Origin: Actinomycetes bacterium
GTDB taxonomy: Bacteria; Actinomycetota; Acidimicrobiia; Acidimicrobiales; Acidimicrobiaceae
NCBI GenBank assembly: GCA_021785315.1
Contig: JAJYFX010000070.1
Span: 1 to 7,855 of the forward strand
Direction: 5' to 3'
Length of the DNA stretch: 7,855 nt
The notes under the pieces are model-generated. The model saw only the letters and a program-made list of their open reading frames with translations, had not been told where the DNA came from and did no database searches. The position numbers were made by a program, and so were the translations under genes. Below are positions 1 through 6,760 of this stretch, in pieces (position 1 is the stretch's first letter; each line of letters starts with the position of its first letter).

Positions 1-1290
1 GTCCTTTCGGCGTTGATTTTGCGGCAACGCTTGGATTCCCGCTGGTTCAAGAGGATAGCGATCTGGGTAAGTTTGGTTTTCATTGCTCTGGCAGTTCTGG
101 TATTCCGCGGCCTTTTGGCAGCCGACTGGCACGCAGTATTTCTCGCCACGACCGGATTCATCGCACTCACCAGCGCCTGGGACAGCGTCTACTGGCTACG
201 GGAACACCGGCATATATCTCCTCATCGCTACTTTCTGTGGTGGGGGCTTTTCTGGGCCGCGCTGCTGGTGATTTCCATTTCGCAGAATCTTGCGCTTTCC
301 TGGCTTGCTCTGGAATTCTCCACCTTGGCATCGGGTGCGCTCATCATTGAAATGGGCGACCAGCATTCGCTCGAGGCTGCCTGGAAGTACATCGTCATAG
401 CGTCGGTTGGCCTGGTCCTCGGCCTGATTGGAATCGTATTCATCTATGCGAGCCTGAAATTCCAAGGACTGGCATTGCATACGCTGGACTACAGCAATCT
501 TCACGCCCAGTATGAAAATGTCGCGCCTATGGTCCGGCAGCTGGCCACCATATTCATTGTCAGCGGTTTTGGAACCAAAGCAGGATTGGTTCCCTTCCAT
601 ACCTGGCTGCCGGATGCCCATTCAGAGGCCCCATCACCTGTCAGCGGCCTTCTATCGGGTATCTTGCTCGGCCTGTCGCTCTTCACAGTGGCTCAGTTTG
701 TCAACGCGGTGCCGGTGCCAGCAGGAGCCTTCCTGGCAGGCTCTCAACTTCTGACAATATTCGGCGCCGTATCTCTTGTCGTGGGTTCTCTCGCGCTGCT
801 TGTGCAACATGACATAAAGCGCCTGCTGGCCTACTCCTCGATTGAACAGGTCGGCATAATCGCCGTTGCTTTGGGCGTCGGAACCCGTGCGGCATTTTCT
901 GCCGCTTTGCTGCAATTTGTCTTCCATGCCATAGTCAAATCGAGCCTATTTTATGGAGCCGGCCATCTGAGCGTCAGCTACGGGACCAAGCGCCTGGACG
1001 GTATCAACGGGCTGATTTCAAAGAGCAAGGCTGCCTCGTTTGGGTGGGCCTTGGGAATTCTGGCTTTAGCTGGCCTTCCGCCGCTAGGACTGGCTTATAG
1101 CGAATGGCTGATCATCGAACAATTATGGCTCCATCATTCGTACGTGGTTGTTTTCCTAGTCACCGGCGCGCTGACTCTGACCTTCGCGGCGCTGATCCAC
1201 CATATGCTTCGGACTCTATGGTTCGACGACCAACCGGTGCATGGCGCCCTGCCAGGTAGGCACGATACGTCCGTGCAAGGGGCGATCTAA
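1..1290 (+). CDS. Hydrogenase-4 component F-like (HyfF/NuoL/NuoM family) proton-translocating membrane subunit, 5' partial
   Basis: This is an antiporter-like integral membrane subunit that would couple electron transfer in a membrane-bound hydrogenase-like complex to proton (or Na+) movement. The frame is open to the left edge. E. coli HyfF has about 40 more residues before the shared LEAAWKY motif, so the first membrane helix is probably outside the window; the TTG at 13 is unlikely to be the true start. Numbered from that TTG, the proton-transporter domain spans about 75-395. Visible landmarks are E101 (LALEFSTL), LEAAWKY (119-126), K189 in GFGTKAGLVPFHTWLPDAHSE, and DIKRLLAYSSIEQVG with K269. 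H305 and K309 lie in FHAIVKSSLF. These match the Glu/Lys residues of the family's proton path. The C-terminus is short, without the long lateral helix of NuoL. The stop is followed directly by the start of the large-subunit gene, so the two are translationally linked. NuoM or NuoN of complex I is less likely given LEAAWKY and the neighbours. Confidence 0.9.
   Translation, partial: VLSALILRQRLDSRWFKRIAIWVSLVFIALAVLVFRGLLAADWHAVFLATTGFIALTSAWDSVYWLREHRHISPHRYFLWWGLFWAALLVISISQNLALSWLALEFSTLASGALIIEMGDQHSLEAAWKYIVIASVGLVLGLIGIVFIYASLKFQGLALHTLDYSNLHAQYENVAPMVRQLATIFIVSGFGTKAGLVPFHTWLPDAHSEAPSPVSGLLSGILLGLSLFTVAQFVNAVPVPAGAFLAGSQLLTIFGAVSLVVGSLALLVQHDIKRLLAYSSIEQVGIIAVALGVGTRAAFSAALLQFVFHAIVKSSLFYGAGHLSVSYGTKRLDGINGLISKSKAASFGWALGILALAGLPPLGLAYSEWLIIEQLWLHHSYVVVFLVTGALTLTFAALIHHMLRTLWFDDQPVHGALPGRHDTSVQGAI
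1277..1282 (+). promoter_or_regulatory. Ribosome binding site for the large-subunit gene (supports a TTG start)
   Basis: AAGGGG lies inside the last codons of the membrane-subunit gene, 8 nt before the TTG at 1291. No in-frame ATG exists nearby, so this purine run is the main support for starting at the TTG that directly abuts the upstream TAA. Confidence 0.5.
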
Positions 1291-2730
1291 TTGACGAATT
1301 TATGGAACCAAGAAAATCAGCTGCACAAGAACGCTGGACACGAACTTCTGACCCTTACAGCCGATCGCCGGGGCAACTTGAGAAGCGTTTGGCTTGACCC
1401 CGATGGCAATCGGCAATCCTATTTAGATCTTGAATTAACCGATGGGTGTTTCCCGTCGCTCGCCGCCTCGCTGCCTGAGACAGCCTGGGATGAGCGTGAA
1501 ATCCACGATCTGTTCGGCTGGGTCCCAGTCGGACACCCAGATTTGCGGCCCCTGATTCGGACGCCTCGGTGGCCTCAAGATTTCCTTCCGCTTCGCGATG
1601 CGCAGCTGCCTTCAACCTGGCTCGACGCGGAACCGGATCTGCCAGCGCTTCAGGTTGAAGGAGACGGCGTAACCATAATGAAGGTCGGTCCCACGCACGC
1701 AGGCATTATCGAGTCGGGCCACTTCATATTCAGTATCATCGGAGAAAACATTCTCCATTTGGACGCCCATCTCTTTCAAAACCATCGGGGAATTGAAGCG
1801 CTGCTCGAAGGCAAGACGGTCTTTGAAGTAGCACCACTTGTGGCGCGGATCTGTGCCGCCGATACGGTATCCAACCAAACAAACTGGGCCTGCGCCGCTG
1901 AGGAATTAATTGGATTCATGCCCTCGGAGCAGATTCTCCTTCAGCGAATCATTCTGCTTGAAGCCGAAAGAGTCCTTAGCCATCTGAATGATTTGGCCCA
2001 GATACCTGCAGGCGTCGGATACCAGGTTGCCCACCAGCGCGCCTTAGCTATCAAAGAGCACTGGCAGCGCAGCCTGCAAGCCCTATTTGGCCATCGGTTC
2101 TTATTTGACACGGTGCACCCAGGTTCAGCGGCCTCGGCGCCGGCCGACCGTGTCTCGGATGCCGTCAACGAGTTGCGCAGACTTTGGGTGTCTTGGCGAC
2201 AAGTGGCCACGGGACATCACGGCTTCACCAATCGCATGAAAGGAGTCGGCGCCACTCCCATCGACAAGGTTATTCGGTTGGGCGCACAGGGTGTGACTTC
2301 GCGCGCGGCCGGTAAATCATTCGATGCGCGACAGTCAATTCCGTGGTATCAGGAGTTGTTCGAAGGGCCTGCCATTCGCGCCACTGGCGACGTATACGCG
2401 CGATTCATGCTCCGGCTGGATGAGGTAGAAGCTTCGCTGAAAATCATGGAAAAGGCCGCAAAAATCTTAGGCAAAGCCGAGCCTCGAAATCAGCCGTTCG
2501 CTCCGCCGGAAGATATCGACGGAAGAGCGGTGGCATTCACGGAATCACCACATGGCCTCAACGTTCACGACATCTCTTTTTGCAAGGGGCGAGTTAGCAG
2601 ATACCATGTCCGAGCCGCCACTTACAGAAACTGGCCGCTGCTGGCCCAAACGGTCGCGGGAAACGCGGTGGCTGATTTTCCGCTGATCAATAAAAGTTTC
2701 GAGCTCTGCTATAGCTGTACCGATCGCTAA
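1291..2730 (+). CDS. Hydrogenase-4-type large subunit (HyfG/HycE-like, NuoC-NuoD fusion) with altered NiFe site
   Basis: This is the large catalytic subunit of a group 4 hydrogenase-like complex, expected on the cytoplasmic face of the membrane arm. Residues 1 to about 115 are a short NuoC-like domain with WDEREIHDLFG (66-76) and GHPDLR (81-86). Residues about 125-479 are the NuoD/NiFe-large-subunit domain, beginning with KVGPTHAGIIESGHF. It aligns with E. coli HycE without gaps around the first metal motif. There RVCGICGFAHS is RICAADTVSNQ: C188 is kept, the second Cys is D191, and the His is N195. The EAPRG-type motif is ESPHG (418-422). The last motif is ELCYSCTDR, with C473 and C476 kept, and the protein ends at that Arg. 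At 479 aa it is shorter than HycE/HyfG (about 555-570 aa), mostly in the NuoC part. The start is TTG, immediately after the upstream stop. Three cysteines alone may not hold a normal NiFe(CN)2CO centre, so H2 chemistry is uncertain. Confidence 0.9.
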   Translation: MTNLWNQENQLHKNAGHELLTLTADRRGNLRSVWLDPDGNRQSYLDLELTDGCFPSLAASLPETAWDEREIHDLFGWVPVGHPDLRPLIRTPRWPQDFLPLRDAQLPSTWLDAEPDLPALQVEGDGVTIMKVGPTHAGIIESGHFIFSIIGENILHLDAHLFQNHRGIEALLEGKTVFEVAPLVARICAADTVSNQTNWACAAEELIGFMPSEQILLQRIILLEAERVLSHLNDLAQIPAGVGYQVAHQRALAIKEHWQRSLQALFGHRFLFDTVHPGSAASAPADRVSDAVNELRRLWVSWRQVATGHHGFTNRMKGVGATPIDKVIRLGAQGVTSRAAGKSFDARQSIPWYQELFEGPAIRATGDVYARFMLRLDEVEASLKIMEKAAKILGKAEPRNQPFAPPEDIDGRAVAFTESPHGLNVHDISFCKGRVSRYHVRAATYRNWPLLAQTVAGNAVADFPLINKSFELCYSCTDR

Positions 2731-2740
2731 AGGAAAGAGG
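2731..2740 (+). promoter_or_regulatory. Ribosome binding site for the small-subunit gene
   Basis: AGGAAAGAGG fills most of the 18-nt gap after the large-subunit stop. Its GAGG ends 8 nt before the ATG at 2749, which fixes that start and supports co-translation within one operon. Confidence 0.6.
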
Positions 2741-2748
2741 CATCGAAA

Positions 2749-3180
2749 ATGTCCAAACCTGTAAACTCCCTGCAAATTCGGCATGTCGGTGCGGGCAGCT
2801 GTAACGGATGCGAGCAAGAGCTGACCGCGCTTACCAGCCGCGACTACGATATGCAGCGATACGGCCTCGATATTGTGGCATCCCCGCGACACGCCGATGC
2901 AATGCTCATCACCGGTCCGGTGACCGACACCATGGCCCGGCCCGTTGAGCGAGTATGGGAGGCAGTTCCAGATCCAAAAATCCGTATCGCATTCGGCGAC
3001 TGCGCCGCAGGCTGCGGGGTGTTCCAGAACAGCTACGCCAGCCACGGCGGTCTGACCGACCCGGATCTCACGATTCCCGGCTGCCCTCCGGAACCTGGCA
3101 TTGCCCTGAGCCTGTTTCGAACCTGGATGGCTACTCATCGGTCCCAGGGGCTGGGATATATAGAAGACAATTCGAACTGA
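2749..3180 (+). CDS. Hydrogenase-4-type small Fe-S subunit (HyfI/HycG-like, NuoB family)
   Basis: This small electron-transfer subunit would hold the proximal [4Fe-4S] cluster (equivalent to N2 of complex I) beside the large subunit. All four expected ligands are present: C18 and C21 in CNGCE, C85 in GDCAAGC, and C112 in PGCPPEP. The stretch SPRHADAMLITGPVT (45-59) is typical of the family and resembles E. coli HycG (SPRHADILLFTGAVT). An extra Cys, C89, sits four residues after C85. At 143 aa it is much shorter than HycG/HyfI (about 250 aa); the lost part is the C-terminal tail after the conserved fold, and a similar short form exists in mycobacteria (Rv0082, from memory). It lies 18 bp after the large-subunit gene with a strong ribosome binding site. 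No ferredoxin-like HyfH gene lies between the two, unlike E. coli hyf. It is the last gene of this plus-strand operon. Confidence 0.9.
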   Translation: MSKPVNSLQIRHVGAGSCNGCEQELTALTSRDYDMQRYGLDIVASPRHADAMLITGPVTDTMARPVERVWEAVPDPKIRIAFGDCAAGCGVFQNSYASHGGLTDPDLTIPGCPPEPGIALSLFRTWMATHRSQGLGYIEDNSN

Positions 3181-3227
3181 GAAAGATCGGCTCTAAAGAG
3201 TGTTTTCGCCTTTGCTCCAATGCCTGG

Positions 3228-3255
3228 GGCTCTCCTTACGCTAGCGCAGAGAGCC
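3228..3255. terminator. Inverted repeat between convergent genes, possible bidirectional terminator
   Basis: GGCTCTC (3228-3234) pairs perfectly with GAGAGCC (3249-3255), leaving a 14-nt loop that contains the palindrome CGCTAGCG. It lies 47 nt after the small-subunit stop and 32 nt after the channel stop on the other strand, where transcripts from both sides should end. No T-run follows on either strand, so it is not a classic intrinsic terminator. Confidence 0.35.
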
Positions 3256-3287
3256 TGACTCGGTGACCTTCAACAAGCCGCATTAGG

Positions 3288-4340
3288 CTAAGTGTCCAGC
3301 GCCAAAACGCGCAGCGAGGCCACCTGGTTGGCGTCTCCGATGACAATCAGCACTTCACCTGCACGTATTTCAGCAGTCGGTGGCGGATTGGTCCTAAATG
3401 CGCCGCCCGAATCGCGCATGGCAAGCACCAGGGTTCCTGTCCGATCGTGTACCATGGCGCTGCGCAGAGTCTGCCCCGCCAGAGGCGACCCAGCGGATAC
3501 TCGAATCTGCTCGAGCCGGAAATCCAGGCTGCCATCGTGCATGACAACGTCGAGAAATTCCGCCACATGGGGCTGTACCGCAAGTGCCGCCATTCTGGCT
3601 CCGCCGAGGTCCTGGGGATTGACCACACGATTGGCACCTGCCTGATGCAGTTTCGGAATAGCCTGTTCGCTCGCGGCGCGCGATACGATAAAAAGGTCCG
3701 GCCTCATTGACCTTCCCGTGAGCGTGACGTAAAGGTTGTCGGCGTCGGCATTGAGCGCGGTAACCAGGACGCGGGCACGATCAATGCCCGCACGGCGCAG
3801 AACGCTTTCGTCTGTGGCGTCGCCATGAACATGGATTCCCTCGACGGTAGCGATGCGTTCCGGTGAAGAATCGATCACAACTACTTCGGCGTGCGATGCC
3901 TTCAAGTTGTGATATATGGCTCGGCCCACTCGTCCCCACCCGCAAATGATGACATGCTGGTCCATCGCAGATATTTGTTGATCCATTCTTCGCCTCCGGA
4001 AACCGCCGCCTAGATAGCCTTCTACAAACGTCTCGATGAGCACGCTGAACGTATAGGCAGCGGTACTCACGCCCAGCAGAATCAAAATTATCGAAAATAC
4101 CTGCTCGCTAGGCCCAAAATGATGGACCTCGCCATAACCGACCGTGGTCACGGTGATAACCGTCTCGAACAGGGCCTCGACGAAACTGAATCCGAATGCC
4201 ATGTATCCGGCGGTGCCCGCTATTAGTATCGCGGTCAGTGCAAGCAGGCTGAGAGTCAGCCTGCGGGGCAGATTCAATTTGGATAGCCAGGCTACAGGAC
4301 CTCTGCCCCTGCCGCTTCTTGACCATCTCCAATGACTCAC
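3288..4340 (-). CDS. Two-transmembrane potassium channel with C-terminal RCK (TrkA-N/TrkA-C) domains, MthK-like
   Basis: This is a K+-selective channel of the inner membrane with a cytoplasmic gating module. After a basic N-terminus, TM1 spans about 28-49. A pore helix follows, with the canonical selectivity filter TTVGYGE (65-71), then TM2 at about 80-106. A basic linker (RRRR, 115-118) leads to the RCK-N Rossmann domain, with nucleotide-binding loop GWGRVG (134-139) and D157 at the end of the second strand (VVVIDSS). That Asp commonly contacts the ribose of NAD(H) or an adenine nucleotide. An RCK-C domain fills about 260-350. At 350 aa the length is normal for a single-RCK channel. It starts with GTG, preceded by TGAGGAAATTTA, a well-spaced ribosome binding site. 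It lies downstream of and co-oriented with the helicase gene, and converges on the hydrogenase-like operon. TrkA itself lacks the pore, so that alternative is excluded. The gating ligand cannot be read from the sequence. Confidence 0.93.
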   Translation of the reverse strand: MSHWRWSRSGRGRGPVAWLSKLNLPRRLTLSLLALTAILIAGTAGYMAFGFSFVEALFETVITVTTVGYGEVHHFGPSEQVFSIILILLGVSTAAYTFSVLIETFVEGYLGGGFRRRRMDQQISAMDQHVIICGWGRVGRAIYHNLKASHAEVVVIDSSPERIATVEGIHVHGDATDESVLRRAGIDRARVLVTALNADADNLYVTLTGRSMRPDLFIVSRAASEQAIPKLHQAGANRVVNPQDLGGARMAALAVQPHVAEFLDVVMHDGSLDFRLEQIRVSAGSPLAGQTLRSAMVHDRTGTLVLAMRDSGGAFRTNPPPTAEIRAGEVLIVIGDANQVASLRVLALDT

Positions 4341-4345
4341 TAAAT

Positions 4346-4351
4346 TTCCTC
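4346..4351 (-). promoter_or_regulatory. Ribosome binding site deciding the GTG start of the K+ channel gene
   Basis: Read on the minus strand this is GAGGAA; the GAGG core ends 7 nt before the GTG at 4340-4338. No in-frame ATG lies nearby upstream, so GTG is the likely start. Confidence 0.55.
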
Positions 4352-4448
4352 AGTCTTTAATATTTGGGCGCTTCCCCGCTGAATCATCGTACATCAGCAA
4401 TGCTCGATGGTTACAAAACAGGGAAATCTTGAACGACTAGCTCTCCCG

Positions 4449-4500
4449 GTCCCTTTCAGCAGCTTCGGACCGCAAGACCTTTGGGATTCTCGGAAGGGAC
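4449..4500 (-). terminator. Long-loop inverted repeat after the helicase gene, possible terminator
   Basis: Plus-strand GTCCCTTTC (4449-4457) can pair with GGAAGGGAC (4492-4500). The stem has 9 pairs, one of them G-U, with a loop of about 34 nt. It starts 18 nt after the helicase stop on the minus strand. No T-run follows and the loop is long, so termination is only a guess; it may also separate the channel gene from the helicase transcript. Confidence 0.25.
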
Positions 4501-4518
4501 TTGGTTGGGTAACGCCCC

Positions 4519-6720
4519 TTATGCTCGCTTTATGGGAGCAAGCGAGAGCAACAGCGTTTTTTCCCCCAAAGTAGGAAAGCGCACCGTGATCTCGGTTTTC
4601 TCTCCAGACCCTCTGGTGCCCGTGACGACGCCTTCGCCCCATTTGGCGTGAACAATATCGTCCCCCATTTTCAGATTCGCGAGATCGCTCGACAGCGGCT
4701 TCGAACCAAAACTGGAGGTCTTCGAGAAATCAAACTCCCGCGAACCTCCAGAACCCGGTTTGTCAAAAACTCCGCCGGTAAAGTATGAAAGCGATGAAAC
4801 GCTTCGTTGGGGTGAAATGTCTTTAATCAGGGATGCGGGAATCTCATCCAAGAACCGGCTGGGCGGGTTAGCCAGACCCTCTCCCCACTGTCCCCTAAAT
4901 CCCGCCAATGACAAGAAAAGCTTCTCTCGCGCTCTTGTGATGCCTACGTAACAGAGCCTCCGCTCCTCTTCGAGTTCCTGCGGATCGACCAGGGAGCGAG
5001 AGTGCGGAAAAATGCCGTCCTCCATGCCAGTCATAAACACCACCGGGAATTCAAGCCCCTTGGCCATGTGCAGCGTCATGAGTATTACGGTTGATTCAGG
5101 AACGTCTTCATCGGAAGCTGACACTAGCGCCACATCCTCCAGAAGATCCACTAGGGTTTCATGTTCTTCGCCAAGACGCATCAGTTCTTCGAGGTTCTCG
5201 ATCCTGCCCAAAGCTTCGATGGATCGCTCGGCTTTAAGCTCAGCCATGTATCCCGAGCGATCCAGAACGAACTCCATCAGCTTTTTCAGTTCAAATCCAT
5301 TTGAAACCATGTCCCTGGCTTGGGCTAGGAGCTCCAACACCTCTCTGATGCCTTGAAGCGCCTTCCCGCTCACTCCGGCTAGATCTGCCTGCATGAGTGC
5401 GTCAGAAAATAGGAGGTTGGCCATACCGGCGTAAAGGTCCACTTTTGCCACGGATGCATCGCCGACCCCGCGTTTGGGGACATTAAGAATCCGCCTCATT
5501 GAGACTTCATCCTGCATGTTATTGATCACTCGAAGGTAGGCAAGAATGTCCTTTATCTCTTTCCGGTCATAAAATCTAGTGCTGCCGATAACTCGATAAG
5601 GGATCGCGCGTCGAACGAACTCTTCCTCGATCACGCGAGATTGAGAGTTGGTGCGATAGAAAACTGCCACGTCAGAGAATGAATGAGAAGCCGAGGTCAA
5701 TTCAATTATTTGAGATGCCAAAAACGAGGCCTCGTCACGGTCGCTTTGGGCCTTGTAGAGCCGGACCAGCTCGCCCTGCCCGCTGGACGACCACAAGTTC
5801 TTTTTAACTCTGGAGGCGTTGTTGGCTATAACTGCGTTTGCCGCATCCAAAATTGTCTGAGTGGAACGGTAGTTCTGCTCCAAGACCACTGTCTGCGCTT
5901 CAGGGAAAGACCTTTCAAACTCTAAAATATTGGTAATGTCCGCGCCGCGGAAGGCGTATACGCTCTGGTCGGAATCCCCAACGACAAATACGTTTCTCGA
6001 CTGAGCTCCCAGCAGGGCAACTATTTGGTTCTGCACCTTGTTGGTATCTTGATACTCGTCAACGAGAAGATGCCGAAATCTCCGCTGGTAATAATCTAGA
6101 ACGTTAGGATACTCTTCGAAAAGCTTTACCGTCATATTCAGCAGATCATCAAAATCCATTGCCGAAGATGCCAAAAGACGTCTCTGATATTCGGTGTAGA
6201 CCTCGGCAATCTTGCGTTCAAAGATATTTCTGGCGGCCTCGGCATATTGCAGGTGGTTCACCAAATCTGCCTTCGACTGCGAAATGTGGTTCGCGAGTGA
6301 CCTAGGCGGAAATCTCTTTGCGTCGAGGCCCAAATCCCTCGCGACATAACTGATCAACCGTGTGGAATCGGCCTGATCATAGATGGTAAAACTTGAACCA
6401 AAGCCTAGCGCCGTGGCGTGTTGCCTCAAAATACGCACGCAAGCCGAGTGAAATGTCGATACCCACATCTTCTCAGCCACGGGGCCTATCAAGCCCACCA
6501 AGCGGCCTCTCATTTCCGCGGCAGCCTTGTTGGTGAAGGTGATCGCCAGAATCTCGTGGTGTGAGATAGACATCGCGTCAATCAAGTAAGCGATACGCCG
6601 GGTCAGCACTCTCGTCTTGCCCGAACCGGCTCCCGCGACTACGACGAGCGGACCTTCGCCATGGGTCACTGCCGCCCTCTGGGCGGGATTTAGATCGGCG
6701 AGTGAAGAATCTAAAGACAT
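4519..6720 (-). CDS. pcrA: ATP-dependent 3'-5' DNA helicase, PcrA/UvrD family (superfamily 1A)
   Basis: This enzyme unwinds DNA using ATP in nucleotide excision repair, mismatch repair and removal of blocked replication or recombination intermediates. Numbered from the ATG at 6720-6718 (733 aa), all superfamily 1 motifs are present. They are Q14 (LNPAQRAAV), Walker A GAGSGKT (30-36), Ia ITFTNKAAAEM (60-70), DEYQD (221-225), and GDSDQSVYAFRGAD (248-261). The rest are EQNYRS (281-286), TLHMAKGLEFP (549-559) and YVGITRAREK (591-600). The C-terminus holds the PcrA-type Tudor-like domain (about 684-733, WGEGVV), which in relatives binds RNA polymerase. The linker at about 636-683 is low complexity, rich in Ser and Gly. 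A TTG start four codons upstream (6732) is possible, but its GCAGG abuts it directly, leaving no usable spacing. The gene starts 40 bp after guaA and is probably co-transcribed with it. The motif wording resembles actinobacterial PcrA. It is intact. Confidence 0.95.
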   Translation of the reverse strand: MSLDSSLADLNPAQRAAVTHGEGPLVVVAGAGSGKTRVLTRRIAYLIDAMSISHHEILAITFTNKAAAEMRGRLVGLIGPVAEKMWVSTFHSACVRILRQHATALGFGSSFTIYDQADSTRLISYVARDLGLDAKRFPPRSLANHISQSKADLVNHLQYAEAARNIFERKIAEVYTEYQRRLLASSAMDFDDLLNMTVKLFEEYPNVLDYYQRRFRHLLVDEYQDTNKVQNQIVALLGAQSRNVFVVGDSDQSVYAFRGADITNILEFERSFPEAQTVVLEQNYRSTQTILDAANAVIANNASRVKKNLWSSSGQGELVRLYKAQSDRDEASFLASQIIELTSASHSFSDVAVFYRTNSQSRVIEEEFVRRAIPYRVIGSTRFYDRKEIKDILAYLRVINNMQDEVSMRRILNVPKRGVGDASVAKVDLYAGMANLLFSDALMQADLAGVSGKALQGIREVLELLAQARDMVSNGFELKKLMEFVLDRSGYMAELKAERSIEALGRIENLEELMRLGEEHETLVDLLEDVALVSASDEDVPESTVILMTLHMAKGLEFPVVFMTGMEDGIFPHSRSLVDPQELEEERRLCYVGITRAREKLFLSLAGFRGQWGEGLANPPSRFLDEIPASLIKDISPQRSVSSLSYFTGGVFDKPGSGGSREFDFSKTSSFGSKPLSSDLANLKMGDDIVHAKWGEGVVTGTRGSGEKTEITVRFPTLGEKTLLLSLAPIKRA

Positions 6721-6760
6721 AGGCCCGAACAACCTGCAGCCGACCCAAGTAAGTTAGCTG

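Noticed and set aside
13..15. TTG as the true start of the membrane subunit.
   Set aside because: The frame is open to the window edge, no ribosome binding site can be seen in 12 nt, and family alignment predicts about 40 missing N-terminal residues.
2545..3138. A 197-codon minus-strand open frame opposite the large and small subunit genes.
   Set aside because: It is antisense to two well-conserved genes and resembles no family I recognise; it is a shadow frame.
2955..3266. A second plus-strand open frame overlapping the small-subunit gene and running 86 bp past its stop, which might be a frameshifted C-terminal tail.
   Set aside because: Its translation shows no HycG/NuoB C-terminal features, and the 143-aa protein already holds the full Fe-S fold and matches known short forms.
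4357..4362. TATTAA (minus strand) as a -10 element for the K+ channel gene.
   Set aside because: Transcription would begin inside the ribosome binding site, and no matching -35 element is visible.
4386..4416. TACGAT with TTGTAA 19 nt upstream (minus strand) as a promoter for the K+ channel gene.
   Set aside because: The position is plausible, but both hexamers are weak and the spacing is long; this match is expected by chance.
6721..6760. A possible LexA/SOS box before the helicase gene.
   Set aside because: No GAAC-N4-GTTC or CTGT-N8-ACAG type palindrome is present in the 40-bp gap, and the gene probably shares the guaA transcript.
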